A stretch of 64,000 bases of DNA from Solirubrobacteraceae bacterium (GCA_025451035.1 JANWLE010000010.1:1-64000), one strand, 5' to 3'. Positions 16,781 through 26,138 are shown, numbered from the stretch's first letter. Notes: generated by a model from the sequence alone, not told the origin. Made by a program: numbers and translations.

Positions 16781-17791
16781 ATGCCTGCGCGCGAGCGACT
16801 GACCGTTGCGGTAACGGGGCCCACGGGCGAGATCGGCCGCTCACTGCTGGCGGCACTCGACCGTTCCGCGGGCGTGGAGCGGGTCATCGGGATGGCCCGC
16901 CGCCCATTTGACCCGTCCGCTCACGGCTACCGTAAGGTCACCTATCACCGCGGCGACGTCCTGGACCCGGTGGCGGTCGCGAGTCTCCTCGCCGAGGCGG
17001 ACGTGCTAGTACACCTGGCGTTCATCATCATGGGTTCTCCGACGCAGACACGCGCGGTGAACCTGGTCGGCTCGCGCAACGTCTTCGCCGCGTGCACGGC
17101 GGCGAAGGTCAAGCGGCTGGTATATGCCTCGTCGGTCGCGGCCTATGGCTTTCGCCGCGATAACCCGCGGCCGTTGACCGAGGACGTGCCGGCCCGCGGC
17201 TCACGCGGCCACTACTACTCGGCGCAGAAGGCCGAGGTCGAGCAGGTGCTGGCGGACACGCTCGCGGGCTCTGACACCGAGGCGTATGTGTTTCGTCCCT
17301 GCATCGTCGCCGGCCCGGACGCGCCGGCGCTGATCAACAACCTCCCCTACACGCAGATCTCGAGGCGTCTGCCGCCGTCGCTCAGCGGCTTGTTGGGAGC
17401 GTTGCCGCTGCTCAGGCCCGTGCTCCCAGACCCAGGCGTGCCGCTGCAGCTGGTTCACCACGACGATGTCGCGAGCGCGATGCTCGCGGCTGTACTGGCG
17501 AAGGGGCCGCCCGGTGTCTACAACCTCGCGGGGGCCGGCACCGTGAGCATCAGCCAGATCGCCTCAGAGCTCGGCTGGCACGCGATCAAGATTCCGCATT
17601 TCATGGTCGACGCGACAGCGCAGGCGGTCGCGTCTATGCCGCTGTTGCCGGCGCAGATGCGCTGGATCCAGGCTATGCGCGAGCCGGTCGTGATGGACAC
17701 GACCCGCGCACGGCGCGAACTTCACTGGCGGCCCAAGCATGACGCGCTGGCAACGCTGCGGGAAATGATCGCTGCGATGAACGACGACTAG
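16781..17791 (+). CDS. NAD-dependent epimerase/dehydratase (extended SDR)
   Basis: A 336-residue extended short-chain dehydrogenase. VAVTGPTGEIGRSLL is the nucleotide-binding loop, LVYASSVAAYGF holds the catalytic Ser region, and YYSAQKAEVE gives the YxxxK dyad. Sugar-nucleotide epimerases share this plan, but no substrate motif is specific. An ATG at 16781 is used; a TTG lies one codon earlier. Its end overlaps the convergent GH15 gene by 4 bp. Confidence 0.85.
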   Translation: MPARERLTVAVTGPTGEIGRSLLAALDRSAGVERVIGMARRPFDPSAHGYRKVTYHRGDVLDPVAVASLLAEADVLVHLAFIIMGSPTQTRAVNLVGSRNVFAACTAAKVKRLVYASSVAAYGFRRDNPRPLTEDVPARGSRGHYYSAQKAEVEQVLADTLAGSDTEAYVFRPCIVAGPDAPALINNLPYTQISRRLPPSLSGLLGALPLLRPVLPDPGVPLQLVHHDDVASAMLAAVLAKGPPGVYNLAGAGTVSISQIASELGWHAIKIPHFMVDATAQAVASMPLLPAQMRWIQAMREPVVMDTTRARRELHWRPKHDALATLREMIAAMNDD

Positions 17792-19704
17792 GCCTGCTGG
17801 GCCTCGATCACGTGCGTGACGGCATTGATCAACGCCAGGTGTGTGAACGCCTGCGGGTAGTTGCCCAGATGGCGCCCGGAGGACGCCTCGAGCTCCTCCG
17901 CATAGAGCTCTAGCGGGGAGGCGTAGGACAGCAGCCGCTCACACAAGTGTTCGGCCTCGCGGACGCGGCCGATCTCCGCGAGCGCGCTCACCAGCCAGAA
18001 GGAGCAGATCAGGAACGTGCCCTCCTCCCCGCTCTGACCGTCGTCGGTCTCATCGGTGCGGTAACGCAGCACCAGGCCGTTGTCGGTGAGCTCTTCGCGG
18101 ATCGCCATGACCGTCGCGTGCACGCGTTCGTCGGTGGTGGGCAGAAAGCGCACGAGCCCAACCAGCAAATTCGAGGCGTCCAGCGCGTCGGTGTCGTAGT
18201 GCTGGCGAAAGACGCCGCGTTGATCGACGCCGCGGTCGAGTATCTCAGCGCGGATCTCCTGCGCGACGGCCTGCCATTCGGCGGCGACATCCTCGTGGCC
18301 GCGGCGTTCCGCTAGGCGCGCGCCGCGGTCCATCGCCACCCAGCACATCAGCTTTGAGGAGACGTAGTGCCTGGGCTCGCCGCGGGCCTCCCAGATGCCC
18401 TGATCCGGCTCCCGCCACGCCCTGGCCGCGCACTGCACCTGGTCCTTCAGTACCGGCCACAGCCGCTCGGGGATGTGGTCGCGCTTCTTGGAGTGCAGGT
18501 AGACGGAGTCGAGCACCGCACCGTAGACGTCGTTCTGGCGCTGCTTGTAGGCGCCGTTTCCGATCCTCACCGGGCGGGCGTTCTCATACCCCTTGAGATG
18601 GTCGAGCGTGGACTCCTCGAGTTCCATCTCCCCCCTTATCCCGTACATGATCTGCAGGGATCCGTCTCCGTTGCGGTTCAGGTCGGCGACATACTGGACG
18701 AAGTCGTCGGCCTCCCAGTCGAGCCCGAGGGCGTGCAGGCCCCACAGCGCGAAGGTGGCGTCCCGCATCCAGCAATAGCGGTAGTCCCAGTTGCGTGACC
18801 CGTGCGGGGTCTCAGGCAGCGAGGTCGTCGGCGCTGCGAGCAGCGCGCCGGTCGGCATGAACGTCAGGCCCTTCAGCGCGAGCGCCGAGCGTTGCAAATG
18901 GAAGCGCCACGGGTGGTCGGGATACGTCCCTTCGGCCAGCCATTCGCGCCAGAAGTGGTTGGTGCGCTCCAGCAGCGCCTCGGCTTCCTCAACCGTGCGT
19001 GGGCCGCCGAGCTGCTCGGTCCAAGAGATCGCGCAGAAGCGCTTCTCTCCTTCCTTGAGCGTGTGGCGGGCGTGCACGCGGTTGCCCTCGATGCCCATCC
19101 GCAGGTCGCTGAACAGACGGAAAGCTCTTTCGCCGTCGACCGCGTCAAGCGCGCCCTGGGCGTCTTCGGCCACCTCCCATCTTGCTGGTGTGGCGCCGTA
19201 GTCGAGCATCGGCTCGCACACCAGCTCGACCTGCACCTGGCCCTGCATGCATTCGACGACCCGCACCAGCAGGTGGTCGGCGTCGTAATCGGTGGGCGGC
19301 CGGGTGTGGCTGGACCCCTTCTCGTTGTCGTGCCAATCCCCGATCGTCAGCGCGTCGAGGACCCGCAGCCATCCCTGGGGGGTCATCCATGTCGTCTCGA
19401 TCACGTTGGTCCCGGGCAGATAGCGCCGCCCGGCCGGCACGTAGACGCCGTAGGGCCCGACACGGAAGGCGCCAGCGCCGCGGTCGAGCATCGCGCCGAA
19501 GACCGACGGGGAGTCGAAGTAAGGCAGGCACATCCACTCGATCGACCCGTCAGAGGCGACCAGCGCACCGGTGTGACAGTCGGACAGAAAGCCGTAGTCG
19601 GCGATCGGCGGGAACGGCGAGGCGCCGTAGGTGGCTTCGCTTCGCCCCTTGGCGAGCGCCGGGGCGCGAGCCTTATCTCGGCGCTGGGAGGCAGACAGAG
19701 CCAT
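17788..19704 (-). CDS. Glycoside hydrolase family 15 (glucoamylase/trehalase-like)
   Basis: A 638-residue cytoplasmic protein with the two-part GH15 layout. The N-terminal beta-sandwich begins with PIADYGFLSDCHTGALVASDGSIEW. The alpha/alpha-barrel contains SLPETPHGSRNWDYRYCWMRDA, with the catalytic region ENARPVRIGN after it and WEARGEPRHYVSSKLMCWVA later. No signal peptide. In actinobacteria this type includes trehalose-hydrolysing enzymes. Divergent from a glucose-dehydrogenase-like SDR with 36 bp between, so a sugar could be hydrolysed and the glucose oxidised. Confidence 0.9.
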   Translation of the reverse strand: MALSASQRRDKARAPALAKGRSEATYGASPFPPIADYGFLSDCHTGALVASDGSIEWMCLPYFDSPSVFGAMLDRGAGAFRVGPYGVYVPAGRRYLPGTNVIETTWMTPQGWLRVLDALTIGDWHDNEKGSSHTRPPTDYDADHLLVRVVECMQGQVQVELVCEPMLDYGATPARWEVAEDAQGALDAVDGERAFRLFSDLRMGIEGNRVHARHTLKEGEKRFCAISWTEQLGGPRTVEEAEALLERTNHFWREWLAEGTYPDHPWRFHLQRSALALKGLTFMPTGALLAAPTTSLPETPHGSRNWDYRYCWMRDATFALWGLHALGLDWEADDFVQYVADLNRNGDGSLQIMYGIRGEMELEESTLDHLKGYENARPVRIGNGAYKQRQNDVYGAVLDSVYLHSKKRDHIPERLWPVLKDQVQCAARAWREPDQGIWEARGEPRHYVSSKLMCWVAMDRGARLAERRGHEDVAAEWQAVAQEIRAEILDRGVDQRGVFRQHYDTDALDASNLLVGLVRFLPTTDERVHATVMAIREELTDNGLVLRYRTDETDDGQSGEEGTFLICSFWLVSALAEIGRVREAEHLCERLLSYASPLELYAEELEASSGRHLGNYPQAFTHLALINAVTHVIEAQQA

Positions 19705-19740
19705 TTGTGCCCACAACGGTAGCGAGATAGTCTGCGCGGA

Positions 19741-20544
19741 GTGCCATCGTCGTTCTGCCTGCGCCCACCCGACGCCCGTCTGCTGGAGGGCCGCCGGGCG
19801 CTTGTGACCGGCGGGGACTCGGGCATCGGGCAGGGCATCTGCTACGAACTCGCGGCTCACGGCGCGTCGGTCGCGATCAACTATGTCGGCGCGCCGGACG
19901 AGGCGCAGCGCATGGCGCAGGAGATCCACGCGGCCGGCGGTAAGGCGCTAGCGGTCCAGATGGACGTCTCCAGCGAGCAGGATGTCGCGCGCGCCTTCGG
20001 CGAGGCCCAGAGTGCCTTCGGGTGCGTGGATCTGCTGGTCAACAACGCCGGCATAGAGCAACGCTATCCGCTCGTCGACATGCCTCTGGCGGCTTGGCAG
20101 AAAGTGATCGACGTCAACCTGACCGGCGTGTTCTTGTGCGCCCGCGAGGCCGCGCGCCTGATGCGCACCGCCCGCTGCGGCGGAGCGATCATCAACATCT
20201 CCAGTGTTCACGAGCAGATCGCTTGGGAGCGCTTCTCGCACTACTGCGCCTCGAAGGGCGGCATGCGCATGTTCACGCAGTCGATCGCGAAGGAGCTAGC
20301 GCCGCTTGGCATACGAGTGATCAACGTTGCCCCTGGGGCGATCGCCACGCCGATCAACCGCGACGTTCTTGCCGATCCGGCCAAGAGCGGCAAGGTCCAG
20401 CGGGAGATTCCGCTGGGACGCTGGGGAGAGGTCACGGACATCGCGCAGGCCGTCGCATGGCTGGCCTCCGAGCAAGCTAGCTATGTAACGGGCGCAACCC
20501 TGTTCGTGGATGGCGGGATGACTCTGTATCCGCGTTTCGTCTAG
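19741..20544 (+). CDS. Glucose-1-dehydrogenase-like SDR
   Basis: A 267-residue classical SDR with a GTG start. It has the cofactor loop TGGDSGIGQG, NNAG (VNNAGIEQRYP), catalytic Ser (IINISSVHEQIAW) and YCASKGG. The VASVAINY-like segment after the first strand and SSVHEQI resemble bacterial glucose 1-dehydrogenases. It shares a 36-bp divergent promoter region with the GH15 gene, which supports a sugar substrate; activity is inferred from similarity only. Confidence 0.85.
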   Translation: MPSSFCLRPPDARLLEGRRALVTGGDSGIGQGICYELAAHGASVAINYVGAPDEAQRMAQEIHAAGGKALAVQMDVSSEQDVARAFGEAQSAFGCVDLLVNNAGIEQRYPLVDMPLAAWQKVIDVNLTGVFLCAREAARLMRTARCGGAIINISSVHEQIAWERFSHYCASKGGMRMFTQSIAKELAPLGIRVINVAPGAIATPINRDVLADPAKSGKVQREIPLGRWGEVTDIAQAVAWLASEQASYVTGATLFVDGGMTLYPRFV

Positions 20545-20553
20545 CGGCACCGC

Positions 20554-21345
20554 TCACCAAGAGGGCCACTCGACGTCGTCCGGCAGCATTCCTTGCTCCT
20601 TGAGCTTCCACAGGTGAGCGGTGAGCGTGAGCGCTGCGACCGCGCGCAAGCCGGCCGGCACGTCAGACCAGGCGCTGTCGAGCAGCTCGGAGACCGAGCG
20701 GCGTCCTTCGCTGAGCGCGGTGAGCAGCCGCCGCTCCCGGCCCAAACGGTGCTCTATGTAGTGCGAGAGCGTTTTCTGCACGTCCCAAATCGCTGGCCCG
20801 TGCCCCGGGCAGAGGACCTCCAAGTTCTGTTCGCGCAGGCGCTCCAGGCCGTTCAGGTAGCCGGCGAGAGCCCCCCGCTCGGGGGCGATGAACGCCGTGC
20901 CTTCGCCGAGGACCGCGTCGCCGGTAAAACAGACGGGTCCACAGATCAACGCGAAGTGGTCGTCGGCGTGACCGGGCGTGAAGAGCGCCCGCAGCGGTCC
21001 GAACTCGCACCCGTCGCTCAGGCGGACCTGCACCTCCCCGCGGCCGGCGGCGAGCGGCGCCGGCATGCACTCGCGCAGCAGGCCGATCGCTTCGCTGTGG
21101 TCGGGGTGGTCGTGCGTGAGCGCTATCCCGCCGAGGCCGCCCCTGCGCTCGAGCGCCTGCTGCAGAGCCTCGATATGGGACGCGAGCGCCGGCCCAGGAT
21201 CGATCACCCACGCTGGGTTGGCGCCCACCACCCAAGTGTTTGTCCCACCGAGTGTAAGCGGCGATGGGTTCTCCGCACGCACACGCGTGACGCCATGCGC
21301 GGCGAGCCGCCGCTTTTCGCTGTCAACCTCGCTCTCCCCTCTCAC
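20554..21345 (-). CDS. Metallo-beta-lactamase-fold hydrolase (LACTB2-like)
   Basis: A 263-residue MBL-fold protein. Metal ligands are in ALTHDHPDHSE (HxHxDH), LFTPGHADDH and FTGDAVLGEG. NPSPLTLGGTNTWVVG is the usual N-terminal strand of the LACTB2/glyoxalase-II-like group, and the C-terminal winged helical part (LLDSAWSDVPAG...LKEQGML) belongs to the same group. The GTG at 21345 overlaps the upstream glycosyltransferase end by 23 bp; longer TTG starts are less likely. Confidence 0.85.
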   Translation of the reverse strand: MRGESEVDSEKRRLAAHGVTRVRAENPSPLTLGGTNTWVVGANPAWVIDPGPALASHIEALQQALERRGGLGGIALTHDHPDHSEAIGLLRECMPAPLAAGRGEVQVRLSDGCEFGPLRALFTPGHADDHFALICGPVCFTGDAVLGEGTAFIAPERGALAGYLNGLERLREQNLEVLCPGHGPAIWDVQKTLSHYIEHRLGRERRLLTALSEGRRSVSELLDSAWSDVPAGLRAVAALTLTAHLWKLKEQGMLPDDVEWPSW

Positions 21346-22636
21346 TTGAGAGGGCGACGTTAGCTGCTCGCGCGAGCTTTCGCGTATCGAAACCAACAGC
21401 GGGCGGACGCGCGAGGGCGCCAGCGCCGCCGGCTAGAGGCTCGCCGTCGGCGGCTTTGCGCTCGCACGGATGCTCACCAGTTCCTGCGCCCGAGGGTCCC
21501 TCCGTGCGCGTGGGACGCGTGAGGCGGCAGTAGATCTGCTCATAGGCGCGAGCGACGCAACGCACGTCACAGCGCTCAACCACGGCCGCACGGCAGAGCC
21601 CGGGGTCGATCACGTCGAGTTCTCGGCAGACCTGCGCCATGTGCTCCTCGTCTCGCGCGAGAAAGCCGTTGCGACCCGGGATCACGAGCTCGCGGGCGGC
21701 TCCCTCGGCGAACGCGATCACCGGTGTACCGCAGATCATCGCCTCGAGCATCACCATGCCAAACGGCTCCGGCCAGCGGATCGGCATCAGCAATGCCCGG
21801 GCGCGCGCGAACAGCCGCTTCTTGGTCGCGCCGGAGACCTCGCCGACATAGGTGACCGTCTCCCCATCCAGATGCGGAGCGACCTCACGCTCGAAGAACC
21901 TCTCGTGCCCCGGCTGCACCGGGCCGGCGAGGATGAGCCGCGCCCGGGCACGGCGCGCCGCGGCGATCGCCCTGTGTGGTCCCTTCTCAGCGGTCATCCG
22001 CCCGATCCACAGCACGTACTGGTCCTTGTCACACTCGAGCGGCCACTCATCCGCGTCGATCGGGTTGGGGATGACCCCCGCGACGCGCAGCTGCGGGGGC
22101 GCCTGGTTCAGCTGCGCGTGACTGATCGCCACCACCTGCGCCTTGCTGGCGTGATGCGCGTAGAAGGCGGCGGTGCTCGCGGTGAACGGGCCGTGCAGGG
22201 TGTGCAGCACGGGGGTCGAGACGCGGTCGGCCATGGCGAACGTGGTGAAGCCGCAGTGGTCGTGGATCACCGTGTAGGGCTCGCCCAATGCCTGGGCCTG
22301 GTCGATCGCCGCGAACGCCCGCGCGACGTGGTCAACCTCGTACAGCGCGCGCTCGATCTCATCCGGGTGGGCGCTGTCTAGCAGCGAGCACACCCGTGCA
22401 TCCGAGCGCGATCCGGGAGGCGCAAAAAGCGTCACGTGATGGCCGCGGTGCACGAGCTCCCGGGTGAGCAGCGCGACCACCGCCTCGATGCCCCCGTAGC
22501 CGGGCGGCGGCACCGGTATCCATGGCGGCGCGAGCATCGCGATCCGAAGGGGAGCGTCATGACCGCCTGCGCCGAGAGCCAGCGCGCGCTGGCTCTCCGC
22601 AGATGCAGCTCGGTGTCGGGTCGGATAAACGCTCAT
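21323..22636 (-). CDS. GT4-family glycosyltransferase
   Basis: A 437-residue GT-B glycosyltransferase. The N-terminal glycine-rich loop is in PVPPPGYGGIEAVVALL. The nucleotide-sugar domain has VLWIGRMTAEKGPHRAI and the retaining E-x7-E motif in EPFGMVMLEAM, then GTPVIAFAEGAARELV. No membrane segments. The last 60 residues are disordered and overlap the following hydrolase gene. Acceptor unknown; trehalose, glycolipid or cell-surface glycan synthesis are possible. Confidence 0.9.
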   Translation of the reverse strand: MSVYPTRHRAASAESQRALALGAGGHDAPLRIAMLAPPWIPVPPPGYGGIEAVVALLTRELVHRGHHVTLFAPPGSRSDARVCSLLDSAHPDEIERALYEVDHVARAFAAIDQAQALGEPYTVIHDHCGFTTFAMADRVSTPVLHTLHGPFTASTAAFYAHHASKAQVVAISHAQLNQAPPQLRVAGVIPNPIDADEWPLECDKDQYVLWIGRMTAEKGPHRAIAAARRARARLILAGPVQPGHERFFEREVAPHLDGETVTYVGEVSGATKKRLFARARALLMPIRWPEPFGMVMLEAMICGTPVIAFAEGAARELVIPGRNGFLARDEEHMAQVCRELDVIDPGLCRAAVVERCDVRCVARAYEQIYCRLTRPTRTEGPSGAGTGEHPCERKAADGEPLAGGAGALARPPAVGFDTRKLARAANVALSSERGERG

Positions 22637-22788
22637 CGCCCCTGAGAGGCCAATACCCGCTTTGAGCGACGTGCATACGGTGACTTGCAGAAGTAGTCCC
22701 CGTCGCGGCTGTCAAGCCTAAGCGCGGGGACTCGCACGAGCTGCTGGGGGTATGGACACGGTCCGTTGCGCGCGTTAGATTCACGGCC

Positions 22789-23409
22789 ATGGCGCGTACT
22801 GTTGTTTCCCCGCAGCCCGGGGTGGCCCAGGCGGCGCCCGCCGCGGCGATGGAGCGGCCCGACTTTCAGATCGTCCCGCGCGCCGGGCTGCCGCTCGTGG
22901 CGATCGTGATGGCGCTCTTGATCGCCGGGATCGCCGCCAACAGGCTCTGGCCGCTCGAGTTCCTGCACGTCGTCGGCGGCGCGGCCTGGACGATTATCGA
23001 CCTGTTCCTCGGGTTCGTCCTGGGCCCGATCATCGGACGACTTTCGATCCCGGCACGCATCGAGTTCACGACACGCCTGATGCCGAAGATGGTGCTGATC
23101 ATGCCGACGGTGGTGACCGTCACGCTTGCGGCTGGATGGCAGCTCGCGACCCACCTCGGCAATGTGCAGAGCAGCTACCACCTGCACGGCTGGATCGTGG
23201 CGAGCTACATAGTCGTCGGCGTGATGGCGGTGATCGCGCTGGGGCTGCTCGAGCCCGCCAACGTCGCGGTGCTGGTCGAGTTGAAGAAGCCGCGGCCGAA
23301 CCCCGAGGTGATCGAGCGGCTGATGAAACGGTTCATCTACACGGCCGGCGTGACGGGGCTGATGCAGGTGGCGACGTTCGTGATCATGACCAGGCTGGCG
23401 GCGGGATGA
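22789..23409 (+). CDS. Multi-pass membrane protein, family not recognised
   Basis: 206 residues with about five hydrophobic helices (around 32-50, 58-78, 98-118, 135-157 and 185-204). The second carries FLHVVGGAAWTIIDLFLG, a His-containing helix like those of DUF2269 or copper-resistance D-like proteins. No catalytic motif seen. It overlaps the next gene by 4 bp (ATGA), so the two are translated together and may form one complex. Confidence 0.7.
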   Translation: MARTVVSPQPGVAQAAPAAAMERPDFQIVPRAGLPLVAIVMALLIAGIAANRLWPLEFLHVVGGAAWTIIDLFLGFVLGPIIGRLSIPARIEFTTRLMPKMVLIMPTVVTVTLAAGWQLATHLGNVQSSYHLHGWIVASYIVVGVMAVIALGLLEPANVAVLVELKKPRPNPEVIERLMKRFIYTAGVTGLMQVATFVIMTRLAAG

Positions 23410-23837
23410 GTGAGCGTCGGCTGCCTCCCGTCACCCAGCTCGGCATGACCTCGCTCGCGCTGATAGTCGCCGGCGGCATCTATCTCTCTGCGCACATCCC
23501 TCAACATGTGCCGCTGGCGCCCGCGATCGTCCTGCTGTCCGCCTCGGCGCTGCTGCTTGCTGTCAACCTCGCGGCGCTCAGCCGCGTACGGGACTTTGCG
23601 TGGGCGCGCTTCTTTGAGATCGCGAGATGGGCGCTGCTGGCATATGTCCTGATCGCCGGCATGATCGAGTACACGTTCGTGCGCAATCACCTGCGCGGCG
23701 GGCCGCTGGTGGTGCTCACCCTCTCGCTGCTCGTATTCGCCGTGCACGTGCCGGTGCTGATCGGCTTCACGGTCGCCCGCTACGCCCAGGCCGACGCCGA
23801 CGCCGCCGCGACCGATGCCGCCGCGGCGCAGTCCTAG
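23406..23837 (+). CDS. Partner membrane protein, four helices
   Basis: A 143-residue protein with four hydrophobic helices and a short Ala/Asp-rich tail (AQADADAAATDAAAAQS). Its ATG overlaps the stop of the previous gene, so I take 23406 rather than any longer reading. Not recognised. Pairing and similar size suggest a hetero-oligomer with the upstream membrane protein. Confidence 0.7.
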   Translation: MSERRLPPVTQLGMTSLALIVAGGIYLSAHIPQHVPLAPAIVLLSASALLLAVNLAALSRVRDFAWARFFEIARWALLAYVLIAGMIEYTFVRNHLRGGPLVVLTLSLLVFAVHVPVLIGFTVARYAQADADAAATDAAAAQS

Positions 23838-23850
23838 ACGTCAACGGCTT

Positions 23851-25026
23851 TCAGGCGGCCCGCTGGCCCTTGGGTTGATACGGACAGCTCTCGTCTGAGG
23901 CGAGCGGGTCGCCGCTGACGGCGAAGGCGCGGGCGCGGCTGCCCCCGCAGATCTCCCGAAACTCGCAGCGGCCACACTTACCCGTCAACGCGTCCGGGTC
24001 GCGCAGGCGTTTGAACAGGCGCGAGTGGCGATACAACGAGACCGGGTCGTGCAGACGCACGTTTCCTGCGCTCAGGGGAAGGAAGCCCGAGGGCATCACC
24101 TCGCCTGTGTGGGAGATGAACATGAAGCCGCGGCCGTCGTTGACCCCCTTGTGCGCGTCGGGGCGGTCGAGCCCGTCGGCGAAGCTGAAGCCCGCGCCCG
24201 CCACCCGATGGGAGCGTTGGCGAACGACGCGCCGGTAGTGCGGGGAGGCGGTCGCCTTGATGTCGAACGGAACGCGTTCTGTGAGCTCGCACAGCCAACG
24301 CAGCGTCGCCTCGTGCTCCTGGGGGGCTAGCATTTTCAGGCGCGCGCCGCGGCCGACTGGGACGAGGAAGAACACCGACCATTGGACGACGTCCCACTGT
24401 TCGAGCTGCTCCACCAGACCCTCGAGCTGCTTGAAGTTCTCGGCACAGACGGTCGTGTTGATCTGCAGCGGCACTCCCGCTGCGTGAGCGTTGGCGATGC
24501 CGTTCAGCGTGCGCTGGAAGGAGCCGCTGACGCCTCTGAAACGGTCGTGCACCGCCGCCTCGGCGGCATCGACGCTGAACGCGATGCGGCGTATCCCGCA
24601 TTCGCGTGCGAGGCGCATGCGCTTGAGCGTCGGCAGCGCGGTTGCGGTTGGGGTGAGCGATACGCGCAGCCCGCGCTGGTCGGCGTAACCGGCGAGCTCG
24701 AAGACGTCGCGGCGCATCAGCGGATCGCCACCGGTGAGCACGAGGATGGGGCTTGTGCCGAAGCGCTCGAGCGAGTCGATCAGGCGCTTGCCCTCGGACG
24801 TGTCGAGCTCGCGCCGGTCGCGTCGCGGCTGTGCGTCGGCGCGGCAGTGCGCGCAGGCGTACGCGCATGCACGCGTGAGCTCCCATGCGATCGTAAACGG
24901 AGCCAAGTCGAAATCGACGGTGGCCATCATCCCGTCGCGCTCCACCCGCGCGGCATGGGCGGCACTGGCTAGATGGGATGGTTTCTCTGCGTGACCAGGG
25001 GAATCGATGTCGAGGTGCTGTGTCAT
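23851..25026 (-). CDS. Radical SAM/SPASM protein, heme/cofactor-type (TIGR04053-like)
   Basis: 391 residues. The radical SAM cluster motif CAYACAHC follows IAWELTR, as in the AhbD/NirJ/PqqE branch. LTGGDPLMRRDVFELA and TATALPTLKRM are also typical. The C-terminal SPASM region CGRCEFREICGG...SCPY binds extra Fe-S clusters. The start at 25026 (MTQHLDID) is preceded by a long gene-less region. Related enzymes act in heme synthesis or peptide modification; the substrate here is unknown. A 14-bp palindrome at 25171-25184 lies upstream, and a matching site lies before the NRAMP gene. Confidence 0.85.
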   Translation of the reverse strand: MTQHLDIDSPGHAEKPSHLASAAHAARVERDGMMATVDFDLAPFTIAWELTRACAYACAHCRADAQPRRDRRELDTSEGKRLIDSLERFGTSPILVLTGGDPLMRRDVFELAGYADQRGLRVSLTPTATALPTLKRMRLARECGIRRIAFSVDAAEAAVHDRFRGVSGSFQRTLNGIANAHAAGVPLQINTTVCAENFKQLEGLVEQLEQWDVVQWSVFFLVPVGRGARLKMLAPQEHEATLRWLCELTERVPFDIKATASPHYRRVVRQRSHRVAGAGFSFADGLDRPDAHKGVNDGRGFMFISHTGEVMPSGFLPLSAGNVRLHDPVSLYRHSRLFKRLRDPDALTGKCGRCEFREICGGSRARAFAVSGDPLASDESCPYQPKGQRAA

Positions 25027-25170
25027 GTGATCGATCGTATGTAGTCGTCCTGGGGGCACGCTACGGGGTGTACTACTGAGAGCTTCTCGCCTCACCAAAG
25101 TCGTTTCAGAGCAGATCGCATAGTTGTTCGAGCCAATCCGGCGGGGAAGCCAAACCAAAGAGCCTTCGTG

Positions 25171-25184
25171 TTAGGGTACCCTAA
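25171..25184. promoter_or_regulatory. 14-bp palindromic operator TTAGGGTACCCTAA
   Basis: A perfect palindrome between the divergent radical SAM and YceI genes. Its half-site TTAGG(G/T) is the same as that of the imperfect palindrome at 26039-26052, and resembles halves of DtxR/IdeR-type boxes, although the spacing is shorter. Confidence 0.6.
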
Positions 25185-25281
25185 TGTCTGACGGCGTGGT
25201 CTTGACTGTTGGGTCAGGACACCCAGGTCAGGACGAAGCACGAAGACCATTTCAGCCCATCACCGCCCAGGGGGTGCTCGG

Positions 25282-25851
25282 ATGTCCTCAATGCGTTCCG
25301 CCAGTGTCGTGGCTATCGCTCCGGCCGGCAGATGGATGGTTGACCCGGCGCGGTCGAACGTGCAGTTTTCGGTCAGACACGTGATCGGCACCCTGCGGGG
25401 TCGCTTCACCGACTTCGAGGGTGTGCTCGAAGTGGACGAGGATGGTGTTGCGCGTGCGGCCGGCTCTGTCAAGGCGGCATCGATCAACACCAACGAGCCT
25501 GTGCGCGACGGGCACCTGCGGGACTCACCAGAGTTCTTTGACGTAGAGCGCCATCCAGAGATCACCTTCAGCTCGATGCATGTAGAGCACTCCGATCACG
25601 GGATGCCGCGCGTCCTCGGCGAGCTGACGATGCTCGGCGTCACGCGCGAGCTCGCCCTTTCGGTAGAGAATCACAGCGCCTTGGGCGACGCCCAGGGCGA
25701 AGGAGCGATCGCCCTCCAGCTACAGGGGGAGCTCAATCGCAAGCAGTTTGGCCTCGCCTGGAACCAGGTCATGGAGGCGGGCGGGGCGCTGGTGGGTGAC
25801 CGGGTCAAGATCGCACTCGAGATCCTGGCCGTGCGCGCAGACCCGCAGTGA
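25282..25851 (+). CDS. YceI-family lipid-binding protein
   Basis: A 189-residue lipocalin-like YceI protein. It opens with WMVDPARSNVQFSVRHVIG and has the family segments FTDFEGVLEVDEDG, RDGHLRDSPEFFDVERHPEI and GELTMLGVTRELAL. No signal peptide, so it probably acts inside the cell. YceI proteins bind isoprenoids or quinone-like lipids. It is divergent from the radical SAM gene and shares the intergenic palindrome at 25171. Confidence 0.92.
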   Translation: MSSMRSASVVAIAPAGRWMVDPARSNVQFSVRHVIGTLRGRFTDFEGVLEVDEDGVARAAGSVKAASINTNEPVRDGHLRDSPEFFDVERHPEITFSSMHVEHSDHGMPRVLGELTMLGVTRELALSVENHSALGDAQGEGAIALQLQGELNRKQFGLAWNQVMEAGGALVGDRVKIALEILAVRADPQ

Positions 25852-26038
25852 CGGCCTCCTCGCCGCACCACCGCTGACGCCGCACACCGCCCGCCGACCG
25901 GTGCGGACAAGCGAGCTAGGCGAAGACGCCGGCAGCTCGCAAGATCTCTGAGCACATAAGGGTTCGTTATGAGATACATCAGTCAAATGAAGCACTTACA
26001 GGCTGACTGGTCCAAACGTCATAGTCTTTAGATATGGT

Positions 26039-26052
26039 TTAGGTATGCCTAA
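26039..26052. promoter_or_regulatory. Second TTAGG-type inverted repeat before the NRAMP gene
   Basis: TTAGGTATGCCTAA has the same layout as the site at 25171: half-site TTAGGN, two bases, NCCTAA. It lies 87 bp upstream of the favoured NRAMP start, the position expected for a metal-responsive repressor. Confidence 0.6.
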
Positions 26053-26138
26053 TGCGGGCCATAGAGCACCTGCCTGGTGAGGGCCGGACCCTCGTGGCAC
26101 TCTCACAGGTGAGTGACGTAGACCGGCTCGGCGGGCCT

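Noticed and set aside
21470-22381. 303-codon plus-strand frame opposite the glycosyltransferase
   Set aside because: Arg/Asp/His-rich shadow composition and no domain; the minus strand encodes a clear GT4 enzyme.
26039-26052. IdeR box
   Set aside because: Half-sites look similar, but the 19-bp IdeR spacing is not present. Only a general metal-repressor-like site is claimed.
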